From positions 1-64,000 of the forward strand of contig NZ_FXTP01000004.1 in assembly GCF_900182705.1 (NCBI RefSeq): 64,000 nt of DNA, read 5' to 3'. The DNA comes from Gracilimonas mengyeensis (GTDB taxonomy: Bacteria > Bacteroidota > Rhodothermia > Balneolales > Balneolaceae). A program made the translations under genes and the position numbers. Under the pieces are notes generated by a model that made no database searches, had not been told where the DNA came from, and saw only the letters and a program-made list of their open reading frames with translations. This document shows positions 20,798-28,411 of the stretch, in pieces. Position 1 is the stretch's first letter; each line of letters starts with the position of its first letter.

Positions 20798-21000
20798 GAC
20801 TGCCCTCCCTGCAAAATCAGCGAGCTGATTTTTCGGTCCCTCCATGAGGGACACAGGTTCATGGTTATTGATGTATATAAGCTAAAGATCAAAACATTTA
20901 AATTGGCAAGAACCTATCTCTCTATCGCCTGCTCCGAGCATTCGGAGGAGAGAGACCGGATTTGACTTTTAGCCATAATCCAGAGAGAGGGCAGTGGTGG
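20798..21000. repeat. dispersed multi-hairpin repeat, copy A
   Basis: About 200 bp that recur at 54923-55115 in the same orientation. The first 63 bases differ at only about four positions between copies. Internal hairpins are AAAATCAGC-GA-GCTGATTTT (20813-20832), GTCCCTC-CAT-GAGGGAC (20836-20852), and a later CTCC...GGAG / CTCTCT...AGAGAG stem around 20916-20955. Both copies also share GGCAAGAA followed by CCTA and a CTCTCT block about 35-45 bases further on. No protein is encoded. Confidence 0.75.
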
Positions 21001-21142
21001 ATTGCAGTCCATATAGATGAATTGAGCTAATAGCAAACAGCGATAGTATAAGTGGACACTTGCACCATGCTAAATCGGAAGCCTTCTAAAATCAGTCACT
21101 ATTTAATTTGATAAGCATTCACAAATACGCTAATATGCGGAT

Positions 21143-21355
21143 ATGCGAACATCTATTGACATACCCGACGATTTAATGAAGAAGGCCAAAATTAAGGCTG
21201 TAGAAGACGGCATCAGTTTCAAAGACTTGGTGATTCGTTCTCTGAGCAAAGAACTGGAGCTGAAGGATCCTACCTCTGAGGCTCCATGGGAAGAATTGAA
21301 AGGCAAGGGGTCGGCTTCCGGACTCACTTCCCGCCATTCCGGCTTTGATGGCTAA
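21143..21355 (+). CDS. vapB: VapB-like antitoxin (ribbon-helix-helix)
   Basis: 70-residue antitoxin. The N-terminal ribbon-helix-helix segment (RTSIDIPDDLMKKAKIKA) gives DNA binding and dimerisation; the C-terminal half, rich in Gly, Ser and acidic residues, should be the disordered toxin-neutralising tail. The PIN-domain toxin begins 23 nt after its stop, the standard vapBC order. Autoregulation by the VapBC complex at its own promoter is the family rule; I did not identify the operator, and the upstream region is occupied by repeat copy A. Confidence 0.82.
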   Translation: MRTSIDIPDDLMKKAKIKAVEDGISFKDLVIRSLSKELELKDPTSEAPWEELKGKGSASGLTSRHSGFDG

Positions 21356-21378
21356 AAGGATAACCAAAAGGATTTATT

Positions 21379-21759
21379 TTGATTTTACTTGATACCCACG
21401 TGTGGTTGTGGTGGTTGCTGGATGAAGGTCCCCTGACCCACGAAGAACGCGAAACCCTTCATCGTCATGCAAAAAACAAAGAAACGGCTATTTCAGCAGC
21501 ATCGGTATGGGAAGCGGAAATGTTAAACCGAAAAGGAGTGATTGAACTGTACCCGGATTTTAAAAGCTGGATTGAACTCGCTACCCGGGCTGATGTGTGC
21601 AAAGTGGTGCCTATTGATGAAAAAGTAGTGGCCGCACAGGATAAACTCCCCGAAGATTTTCCCGATGACCCCGCCGACCGGCTGATTGTTGCTACCGCTC
21701 TCCTGAATGAATATCCGCTGGCAACCAAAGATGAGGTATTACAAGACTTAGGATTTTAA
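21379..21759 (+). CDS. vapC: VapC-like PIN-domain toxin
   Basis: 126-residue PIN-domain ribonuclease. Conserved acidic residues are Asp5 (MILLDTHVWLWW), Glu45 (SAASVWEAEM) and Asp97/Asp100 (DDPADRLIVATA), the four-acid metal site of the family, so the enzyme looks intact. Translation starts with TTG, because the protein begins exactly at the conserved first beta-strand and no ATG is available there. It pairs with vapB just upstream. VapC toxins typically cleave tRNA or rRNA; this one's target is unknown. It sits between metabolic operons, consistent with horizontal acquisition. Confidence 0.85.
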   Translation: MILLDTHVWLWWLLDEGPLTHEERETLHRHAKNKETAISAASVWEAEMLNRKGVIELYPDFKSWIELATRADVCKVVPIDEKVVAAQDKLPEDFPDDPADRLIVATALLNEYPLATKDEVLQDLGF

Positions 21760-21762
21760 GAC

Positions 21763-21852
21763 GGTGTTAAGGTGTTTGAGTGTTACGGTGTTAGTGTTAA
21801 TTAGGAAAAACTTTAACACTTTAACACCATAGCACTGTAAAACCATAACACC
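21763..21852. repeat. imperfect long inverted repeat between vapC and fixX
   Basis: Two arms of about 38-40 nt (21763-21800 and 21813-21852) are imperfect reverse complements, built from GGTGTTA-like units. A loop of about 12 nt including TTAGGAAAAAC separates them. The palindrome almost fills the 95-bp gap between the converging genes and may act as a bidirectional terminator. Confidence 0.7.
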
Positions 21853-21854
21853 AT

Positions 21855-22157
21855 CTATCCGAAGTTCCAGGTTACGCCTCGGCCAATTTCCGGATCGGGA
21901 TAATTCCAGTCTACCGCTCCCTGGTCGCAAGCATACATGCAGGTGCCGCACTCGATGCAATCTTCTACCTGAAAATGCACCTGGTTGTTTTCATCCATGG
22001 TATAGCAATTGGCCGGACATACCCACGTCGTACATTTATGGGGGCACGTGGAGTTACAAATATCCGTATCCACCACAATATGGGGCTTAATCTCGGATTT
22101 GGATTGATTCCGGTAGCTTACCAACCCAAGGCGTTCTGTTAATTTGAGGTTTTTCAT
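21855..22157 (-). CDS. fixX: FixX ferredoxin-like protein
   Basis: 100-residue iron-sulfur partner of FixC. Nine cysteines are present: Cys34, Cys38, Cys42, Cys47, Cys51 and Cys67, Cys70, Cys73, Cys77 (CIECGTCMYAC). This matches the FixX family with its AVDWNYP motif near residue 82. FixC plus FixX correspond to a split ETF-quinone oxidoreductase, passing electrons from EtfAB (FixAB) to the quinone pool. It is the last gene of the fixABCX cluster, separated from fixC by a 494-bp insertion carrying a four-helix-bundle gene on the opposite strand. Confidence 0.9.
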   Translation of the reverse strand: MKNLKLTERLGLVSYRNQSKSEIKPHIVVDTDICNSTCPHKCTTWVCPANCYTMDENNQVHFQVEDCIECGTCMYACDQGAVDWNYPDPEIGRGVTWNFG

Positions 22158-22166
22158 AGTTTTTCT

Positions 22167-22650
22167 GTTTAGTGAAAAGTGAAAAGGAAAAAGTGAAATT
22201 GAGTCCTTTTCACTTCCCGTAAGGGTAAATTTTTTGTATTTATTTATGAACTATAAACCAAATCGGGGGTACTTTGATCAAGCTAAATCATAAGAATTTA
22301 AATGTTTACAAAAAAAGTGTTCAATTAGTTGGTGAGATTTATCGGTTAACCGAAAGCTATCCTAAGTCAGAAACTTTTGGGTTAGCAAGTCAAATGCGAC
22401 GTGCTTCTGTCTCTATTCCTTCAAATATTGCAGAAGGTTCTTCTCGAAAGTCCGACAAAGACAGAAAAAGATTTTACCGTATTTCCAGATCATCATTAGT
22501 AGAACTCGATACTCAAGTAGAAATTTCGATTAACCTCAATTATTTAAAAAACGATGAAATAAAGAAGCTGGAAAAATTGGCAAATGAAGTTTTCGCAATG
22601 CTATCAAATATGATTTGAGTGCCTTTTTACTTTTGCCTTTTCACCTTTCA
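22167..22650. mobile_element. inverted-repeat-bounded four-helix-bundle element
   Basis: Imperfect terminal inverted repeats of about 30 nt, rich in GTGAAAAG motifs, lie at 22167-22199 and about 22624-22655. They enclose a four-helix-bundle protein gene on the plus strand, opposite to the surrounding fix genes. The left end also folds on itself (AAGTGAAAAGGA at 22178-22189 with its perfect complement at 22204-22215). Family members are known from intervening sequences in 23S rRNA genes, where they are also bounded by inverted repeats. Mobility here is inference. Confidence 0.5.
22274..22618 (+). CDS. four helix bundle protein (23S rRNA IVS / S23 family)
   Basis: 114-residue protein with the family signature: NLNVYKKSVQLVGEIYRLT at the start, then LASQMRRASVSIPSNIAEGS (about residues 37-56) and a closing helix pair. 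Members form pentameric four-helix bundles, and the related Avd proteins assist diversity-generating retroelements; no reverse transcriptase or template repeat is seen here. The start is TTG at 22274, since no ATG precedes the conserved N terminus. It lies alone, opposite to and between fixC and fixX, inside an inverted-repeat frame. The function is unknown. Confidence 0.85.
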   Translation: MIKLNHKNLNVYKKSVQLVGEIYRLTESYPKSETFGLASQMRRASVSIPSNIAEGSSRKSDKDRKRFYRISRSSLVELDTQVEISINLNYLKNDEIKKLEKLANEVFAMLSNMI

Positions 22651-22651
22651 C

Positions 22652-23977
22652 TTACAAAGACTTTCCAGCTTTAAATCCTAATTTCACCAATTCCCAGAAA
22701 GAAGCATGCCGCTTCACTGCATCCTTCAGCATATCTTTGGATTTTGGCGTTGGTTCATTCTTGATGGTGAAGAACTGACGGCCAAAATCACAGATTAAAT
22801 TTGGTACTTTCTGCTGCATAGTTTCTGTGTGAAGCAGGTGCACGGCATCCTGGAATCCGTTGATATCTTTCATCACATAGCTCTCATCCATCTTCTTGCG
22901 ATAATCACTCAAAGTAGCCGAGCTGTAATCGTCCTTTTCTTTGGCTTTTACAATCGTTTCAGCTGCAAGGATGCCCGAGCGCATCGCATAATCCATACCC
23001 TGGATGGCTTTGCCGGCGTTCATTAACAAATTGGCAGATTCTCCAACCAGTAAGATACCTTCTTTGTACAATTCTTTGGGCATCACTCGCTTGTCACCTG
23101 AGGAAACTACGTGTGCGGAATATTCCACTACTTCACCGCCTTTAATGATATCGGCAATGGCAGGATGGGTCTTAAAGTGATTGAGTACATCATGCGGGCT
23201 TTTCTTCTTTTCGCGCATGTCTTTGATGCCCAGAACCAATCCCAGGGAAATGGTATCGCGGTTGGTGTACAAAAATCCACCGCCTTCTACGCCATCGGTG
23301 GCCCAGCCCACAAACTCGTTGCTCATCCCGCTTAGCTCGTTCAGCTGAAATTTTTGCTCCAGCACTTCCTGATCAAACCGAATGATTTCTTTGATGCCGG
23401 TGAGCATATGATCGGCCGGCACATAATCATCCTGCAAACCCACCTGACGTGTAAGCAGGTTGTTCACTCCTTCGGCAATAATTACGGAATCGGCGTGGAA
23501 TTCGTCCTCGCCGGTGCGAATCCCAACGGCTTTGTCGTTTTCCATCAGTACTTCATCCACCTTAATATTAGTGGCGATGAAAGAATCCATAGCAAAATCA
23601 GAAGCATCAATCGCCTCCTGCACTTTACCGGAAAGCCAGTTATCAAACTTGGAACGAAGAACGACCACGCCGGAATAGGGTGGTTCATTAAAGTGAGAGG
23701 ATTTAAAATCAAGCGTAAAAGCTGATTGCTCATCCATTAGCGTAAGCCGGCGATGGTTGATAAACCGTTCCCAGCCGCCGTCTTCCTCTTCCCAGTAATT
23801 TGGAACGAGCTTGGCAAGATCGCTCCCCCACAACACACCACCAGATACATTTTTGGATCCGGCAAATTCACCCCGCTCAATCAGCAGGAATTTCATGTTA
23901 TTGCGGGCCAGGGTCATGGCTGCAGCCAATCCGGCTACGCCACCGCCAATTACGATACAATCAAACTTTTCGTCCAT
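22652..23977 (-). CDS. fixC: FixC, ETF-quinone oxidoreductase
   Basis: 441-residue FAD enzyme moving electrons from EtfAB to quinone. The N-terminal FAD motif GGGVAGLAAAMTLARN is at about residues 11-26, followed by KNVSGGVLWG (about 42-51), a hallmark of FixC/ETF-QO. C-terminal GKAIQGMDYAMRSGILAAE contains the conserved substrate/FAD loop. It lacks the C-terminal ferredoxin domain of the eukaryote-type single-chain ETF-QO; that part is encoded separately as fixX. Gene order on the minus strand is fixA-fixB-fixC-(insertion)-fixX. Confidence 0.93.
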   Translation of the reverse strand: MDEKFDCIVIGGGVAGLAAAMTLARNNMKFLLIERGEFAGSKNVSGGVLWGSDLAKLVPNYWEEEDGGWERFINHRRLTLMDEQSAFTLDFKSSHFNEPPYSGVVVLRSKFDNWLSGKVQEAIDASDFAMDSFIATNIKVDEVLMENDKAVGIRTGEDEFHADSVIIAEGVNNLLTRQVGLQDDYVPADHMLTGIKEIIRFDQEVLEQKFQLNELSGMSNEFVGWATDGVEGGGFLYTNRDTISLGLVLGIKDMREKKKSPHDVLNHFKTHPAIADIIKGGEVVEYSAHVVSSGDKRVMPKELYKEGILLVGESANLLMNAGKAIQGMDYAMRSGILAAETIVKAKEKDDYSSATLSDYRKKMDESYVMKDINGFQDAVHLLHTETMQQKVPNLICDFGRQFFTIKNEPTPKSKDMLKDAVKRHASFWELVKLGFKAGKSL

Positions 23978-23982
23978 GAGGA

Positions 23983-24069
23983 AAATTTTGAATGTTGAAT
24001 TATAAATGATGAATTGATTTCACACCTGTGTAAGAGATCAATTCAAAATTCAACATTTAGCATTTAAAA
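23983..24069. repeat. AT-rich imperfect palindrome between fixB and fixC
   Basis: Two arms of about 35 nt (about 23986-24020 and 24037-24070) are imperfect reverse complements made of TTGAATGTTGAATT-type units around a 16-nt loop. The palindrome fills the 92-bp intergenic gap. A 26-base part (24039-24064) is repeated exactly at 58288-58313. Confidence 0.65.
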
Positions 24070-25044
24070 TTAACTTTTGATTTTCTTGAGTTCTTCGATG
24101 AAAGGAGGGAGTACTTTGTAGAGGTCTCCAACCAGGCCATAATCGGCAATTTCGAAGATGGGGGCATCAGCATCTTTATTGATGGCTACAATCACTTTTG
24201 AATTGGCCATACCTGCCACGTGCTGTATCGCTCCCGAGATACCTACAGCAATATAGAGTTGTGGAGAAACTACTTTTCCGGTCTGACCAATCTGCAAGCT
24301 TGGGTCATATACGCCCGCTTCCGTTAAAGCCCTTGAAGCACCGATGCCGGCATTTAAAACTTCAGCCAGTTCGGAGATCAGTTTTTGGCCTTCTTCATCC
24401 TTCACTCCACGTCCGGCAGCTACAATGGCTTCGGCTTCGTTCAGGTCAATGGTATCGCCGGAAGCCGAGATGATTTCCTTGAGGGTGGCTTTGAGCTCGC
24501 CTTCATCCATGCTGAAGTCAACTTTTACCACTTCAGCTGAGGTTTCGTTCTCAACCAAATCATAAGAGCCGGAGCGGACTGAGACGATTACTTTATCGCC
24601 TTTGGCTTCGGTGTTGGAAATAATTTTGGCGGCCATCACCGGGCGTTTGGCTTTTACTCCACCTTCTGTCAATTCAAAAGAAGAAACATCCGGGAGTACG
24701 GCCGCATCCTGGTTCGCTGCTAAAGCGCCCAGAATATCTTTGGTGCCTTCGGTAGAGGCAAAAGCAAATACTGAGGGATTGGCCGTTTCCATCACATTGG
24801 ATAAGGCCTTCAAAAGCGGCGTATTCATATGATTTTTGAAGATAGGATCTTCCACTACATACACTTTTGATGCTCCATATTTCTGGATGCCTTCCACAAA
24901 AGAAGAAGCATTGGCATCAATCACAACCGCTTCAACCGAATGTCCGCCTTGTTCGGCGAGTTGTTTACAGTGAGAGAGAACTTCTAAAGAGGAACGTTTA
25001 ATTTTGCCGTCTGCAATGGCTATGTGGGTAAGAATAGTGCTCAT
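24070..25044 (-). CDS. etfA: electron transfer flavoprotein alpha subunit (FixB)
   Basis: 324-residue ETF alpha subunit that binds the electron-shuttling FAD. The C-terminal FAD domain has the signature QIGQTGKVVSPQLYIAVGIS (about residues 250-269), then SGAIQHVAGM and VAINKDADAPIFEIADYG, all standard. The N-terminal domain pairs with EtfB. It lies 96 nt downstream of etfB and upstream of fixC. It accepts electrons from acyl-CoA dehydrogenases such as the two nearby, or from NADH if the complex bifurcates; the sequence alone does not decide. Confidence 0.95.
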   Translation of the reverse strand: MSTILTHIAIADGKIKRSSLEVLSHCKQLAEQGGHSVEAVVIDANASSFVEGIQKYGASKVYVVEDPIFKNHMNTPLLKALSNVMETANPSVFAFASTEGTKDILGALAANQDAAVLPDVSSFELTEGGVKAKRPVMAAKIISNTEAKGDKVIVSVRSGSYDLVENETSAEVVKVDFSMDEGELKATLKEIISASGDTIDLNEAEAIVAAGRGVKDEEGQKLISELAEVLNAGIGASRALTEAGVYDPSLQIGQTGKVVSPQLYIAVGISGAIQHVAGMANSKVIVAINKDADAPIFEIADYGLVGDLYKVLPPFIEELKKIKS

Positions 25045-25049
25045 GAGTA

Positions 25050-25138
25050 ATTCCTTTCAGTCATAATTTTGAATTATGAATTCTAAATTTTGAATTGGAT
25101 CACATATTCAAAATTCAAAATCCAACATTTCTAATTTC
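25050..25138. repeat. AT-rich imperfect palindrome between etfB and etfA
   Basis: Arms around 25062-25098 and 25103-25135 consist of TTTTGAATT/AATTCAAAA units in inverted orientation. The element fills the 96-bp gap. It is similar in length and composition to the palindrome between etfA and fixC, but less regular. Confidence 0.5.
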
Positions 25139-25140
25139 TT

Positions 25141-25911
25141 TTAAATAACATTTGCTTCAGTGTCCAGCAGCTGGGCTACTTCTTTAGCTATTTCATCCGG
25201 TTCGCCTTCAAACTTCTTGCCGGCTTCACGTTCTGGTTTCTCTTCATACCTCAAAACAGTGGTTTTGGCCGTAAGCTCGTCTTCATTCAATCCAAGAGCG
25301 GAAAGCTCCACTTGTTCCATCGGTTTGCGCTTGGACGCCATGATGCCCTTCAGGTTCGGGATACGCGGCTCATTCATGTCATTAGAGCAAGTGACAGCAC
25401 ATGGAGTAGGTAGTTCAAGCATTTCCTGTCCGGTATCACCTTGGCGCCTTACGATAAGTTTATCTTTCTCAGCTTCCAGTCCCACCGCGTTGGTGGCATA
25501 GGGAAGGTCTAGCAATTCCGCCACCATGCTTCCTGTCAGGCCTGCGTCCGTATCCTGAGATTGTTTGCCCAAAGAAAGTACATCGTACGATTTATCCTCA
25601 AAGAACTTGGCTAAAATTTTGGCATAAGAGCCGGAATCATATTCTTCATCACCTGAAGTAAGGATATGAGTTGCTTTATCTGCACCCATAGCTAAGGCTT
25701 TCCGGATCGTTTCAGATGCCTTGGAGGATCCAATGCAAACCACTTCTACTTCGCCGCCATGTGCTTCTTTAAGTACCAGGGCTTCTTCAACGGCGGAAGC
25801 ATCATAAGCGTTTAGAATCTGGCGGTCGGAATCCTGTATCAATTGACCGTCTTTTATCTGTAGCGGTGCGTTTACATCGGGCACCATTTTTATACAAACG
25901 TAAAATTTCAT
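25141..25911 (-). CDS. etfB: electron transfer flavoprotein beta subunit (FixA)
   Basis: 256-residue ETF beta subunit. Hallmarks are FYVCIKMVPDVNAPLQI at the N terminus, NAYDASAVEEAL (about residues 35-46), MGADKATHI (about 77-85), and the nucleotide-binding QSQDTDAGLTGSMVAELLDLP (written here in part: QDTDAGLTGSMVAE, near 120-135). It is the first gene of the fixABCX cluster, with a 400-bp promoter region upstream. In Fix-type systems this subunit can hold a bifurcating FAD rather than AMP; I could not judge the diagnostic residues confidently. Confidence 0.95.
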   Translation of the reverse strand: MKFYVCIKMVPDVNAPLQIKDGQLIQDSDRQILNAYDASAVEEALVLKEAHGGEVEVVCIGSSKASETIRKALAMGADKATHILTSGDEEYDSGSYAKILAKFFEDKSYDVLSLGKQSQDTDAGLTGSMVAELLDLPYATNAVGLEAEKDKLIVRRQGDTGQEMLELPTPCAVTCSNDMNEPRIPNLKGIMASKRKPMEQVELSALGLNEDELTAKTTVLRYEEKPEREAGKKFEGEPDEIAKEVAQLLDTEANVI

Positions 25912-26338
25912 TCGGGGGAATATTTAACTTCAAAATTTCAGTTATGGAACCGCTTTTTTGGGCGGCTAATATACAAAACCATCATGTAAATGTTTAGAAA
26001 AGCAGCAAGATTTAAGTCATAAGTTGCAAAAATACCCTCTCTTTTTATTGGGGTTGATGGAATCGAAAACTTGAACAAAATTCACAAGTAATACAACGTC
26101 TTATTTATGTGCATTAAAAGAGAACAGTGAGTCTTTGATTACGACTAATTTGAACAAAATTAGGTGAGAATTTTGCCTTGATTGGATAATATTATTTCTC
26201 ACATAAGAAAAATGAAGAGGTGGTAGGCGGGAATTCATAATTCGTTGAACTGTAGTTGTTTAAATATTTTTTAGATCAACTTATCTTCGTATAATAGTAG
26301 ATAGTTGTTGGAATTTGCATGGAAATAAGAGCAAAAAT
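25912..26338. other. divergent spacer between etfB and the histidine kinase
   Basis: About 430 bp, AT-rich, with no reading frame worth calling. GAACAAAATT occurs twice (near 26072 and 26151). It should contain the fixABCX promoter (leftward) and the kinase promoter (rightward), but I recognise no box with confidence. Confidence 0.4.
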
Positions 26339-27418
26339 ATGGGATTTTCATCCTTTTTTAGATCTTCTGGAAACAGCATAGATAACAGTTTCCTTTTTGA
26401 TAAGTTATTGGATACCACTTCTGATCTAATCTATTTCAAAGACACTGATAGCAGATTTATCAAAGCCAGCATGCAATTGGCAAAACGGCTTGGCGCATCA
26501 AGGATGGAAGAATTAATTGGGAAAACCGATTTTGACTTTTTTTCGGAAGAGCATGCCCGTCAGGCTTATGAGGACGAGCAACAGATTATGGAAACCAGGG
26601 TTCCAAAGATTGGAATCATTGAGAAGGAAACTTTCACGGACGGCAGGGTTTTATGGTCTTCAACCTCCAAATTTCCATTGGTTGATGAAAGTGAAAAAGT
26701 AATCGGCACTTTTGGGATATCACGCGATATCACAGCTCGCAAACAAGCAGAGGATAAACTCAAAAAGAGTAAAAAACAGCTTCAAAATTCTTTAAAAGAG
26801 AAAGAGGTATTGCTTGCGGAAGTCCATCACCGGGTAAAAAATAATCTTGCTGTTATATCAGGAATGTTAGAACTGCAACGCGACCATGCCAACAATACAG
26901 ATACGGGCCTGGAAATGATATCCACCATGCAATCGCGAATCTTGTCTATCGCAAATGTGCACGAGCTGCTCTATAAAACCGAGAATTTTGCTGAGATTAA
27001 TATCAGGGATTTGGTAGTGCAGTTGTGTGAGGATATATGCCATAGCTACCAAAGCGATGTGAAAACGGTAAGTTTTGAGATCGATGTAGATAGAATCATA
27101 TTAACCCCTAATCGTGCAGTGCCTTTCAGCTTGTTAATGAATGAATTGATACAAAATTCCTATAATCATGCCTTTACAGGAAAGAAAGAAGGAGAGATCT
27201 CCATTGTAGTAAAAAGAACCAATGGAGAAGTAGAGGTGGTTTACAGTGATAATGGCAAGGGCATGTCAGAAAGCTTCGAGGAGGTTATTGAAAAGTCCAA
27301 CTCACTGGGGCTTACACTGATCAAAACACTGAGTAAGCAGATTGAGGCCTATGCTATTCATTCAAGCAATAGTCATGGTTTTAGCTACCGCTTTCGCTTT
27401 CGTAATCCTTCTCATTGA
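26339..27418 (+). CDS. PAS-domain sensor histidine kinase (HisKA_2 type)
   Basis: About 359 residues. An N-terminal PAS/PAC domain (about residues 20-140; DLIYFKDTDSRFIKAS, then DITARKQAEDKL at its end) is followed by a HisKA_2 phosphoacceptor helix with the motif EVHHRVKNNL (His163/His164) and a HATPase domain (MNELIQNSYNHAF as N box, DNGKGM as G1). No membrane segment or response regulator is present, so it is a cytosolic sensor with a partner encoded elsewhere. The ATG at 26339 is preferred over an in-frame TTG at 26315. Kinases of this type often act in light, stress or general stress-sigma signalling; the signal here is unknown. Confidence 0.87.
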   Translation: MGFSSFFRSSGNSIDNSFLFDKLLDTTSDLIYFKDTDSRFIKASMQLAKRLGASRMEELIGKTDFDFFSEEHARQAYEDEQQIMETRVPKIGIIEKETFTDGRVLWSSTSKFPLVDESEKVIGTFGISRDITARKQAEDKLKKSKKQLQNSLKEKEVLLAEVHHRVKNNLAVISGMLELQRDHANNTDTGLEMISTMQSRILSIANVHELLYKTENFAEINIRDLVVQLCEDICHSYQSDVKTVSFEIDVDRIILTPNRAVPFSLLMNELIQNSYNHAFTGKKEGEISIVVKRTNGEVEVVYSDNGKGMSESFEEVIEKSNSLGLTLIKTLSKQIEAYAIHSSNSHGFSYRFRFRNPSH

Positions 27419-27460
27419 ATTATAGTTGACACTATGTAATCTGCCGGGTCGTAAATAAAT

Positions 27461-28387
27461 TTAATTCTGCAAACGATCGTATTCGGTGAGATGTCCCTGG
27501 TCGGTTTGGCGTAAAATATCATAAGCCTCAAGGCGTATTTGTGTGGGGGCATCGGTGAATGCGGCAGTGATTTCGCGATATTTTGTATCAAAGAAAACAT
27601 CAAACAAGAGGTTACTGGTGGAGCGTCTTTTTGCTTCCTGAATAGAAGCCAGGGCATCCAGGATATTTTGTCGGGCCTCTTCGGGATTATTTATAAATTT
27701 ATCCAGACCATGCCGGTGATATTGGTAGATAGCCGATCGTAAGGAGCGATAACTTGGAGATACCAAATCAGTGACCAGCATATTTCGGTTTCGGCGGTTA
27801 TTGGTACTGCGCGACCATCCGATAGAGTTCGCTGATTCAGCCAGGTTCAGGATATTCTGTGCTTGCACATAATACTCTTCCCCGCCAAATTCCGAAAAGG
27901 TATCAAAATCCATGCCCAGCATGATGTAGCTGAAAAAGTCGATGTAGCCCGTTAAATCATCAAATTGCATTTCATCGTGAATCAGGCTTTTGCCTTCGGG
28001 ATAGCTAAACTGCCAGGTATCATCACTGATGAGCACAGAGGTAGTTTGTGCCGTGGTGTTATAGATAGGGCGTTGTACCTGGAAAACTGTTTCTGCGGAA
28101 AAGATGAAATCAGAGGTACCACTGTTTATAACAATCTGAATACGGCAATTTAGTCGTTCGTGCTCCAGAAATTCCTGATCAGACCATTCGTAATCATTGA
28201 TGTATGCCTCCAAATTGGTTTCCAGGTCCTCCAGGTGATCAAAGGAAGAACCTTCCAGCTGGTCGGTGTTCAGGGTCACATCACAATTAAATTCCTGTGC
28301 CCACGAGCCTTGTGGAATTAAACCAAAAAAGAATGCACATAAAATAATGTGCTTTATTACATTAAAAGTGTTTTTCGGATGTATCAT
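27461..28387 (-). CDS. DUF4835 family protein (PorD-like, T9SS-associated)
   Basis: 308-residue exported protein. A signal peptide with IPQGSWAQ cleavage (about residue 30) is followed by EFNCDVTLNTDQLEG, the conserved start of the DUF4835 family, then CRIQIVINSG, FFSYIMLGMDFDTFS and C-terminal FFDTKYREI. The family is found across Bacteroidota and has been linked by name to type IX secretion (PorD). Here it lies divergent from a PorV/PorQ-like barrel gene, supporting that link. The two start codons are only about 25 nt apart, so their promoters must overlap the coding starts. The molecular role is unknown. Confidence 0.8.
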   Translation of the reverse strand: MIHPKNTFNVIKHIILCAFFFGLIPQGSWAQEFNCDVTLNTDQLEGSSFDHLEDLETNLEAYINDYEWSDQEFLEHERLNCRIQIVINSGTSDFIFSAETVFQVQRPIYNTTAQTTSVLISDDTWQFSYPEGKSLIHDEMQFDDLTGYIDFFSYIMLGMDFDTFSEFGGEEYYVQAQNILNLAESANSIGWSRSTNNRRNRNMLVTDLVSPSYRSLRSAIYQYHRHGLDKFINNPEEARQNILDALASIQEAKRRSTSNLLFDVFFDTKYREITAAFTDAPTQIRLEAYDILRQTDQGHLTEYDRLQN

Positions 28388-28411
28388 AACGGGGATTTTA
28401 ATAAGGTACTA

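Noticed and set aside
22274-22618. Four-helix-bundle gene as an Avd component of a diversity-generating retroelement
   Set aside because: No reverse transcriptase and no template/variable repeat pair nearby; the plain S23/IVS family fits better.
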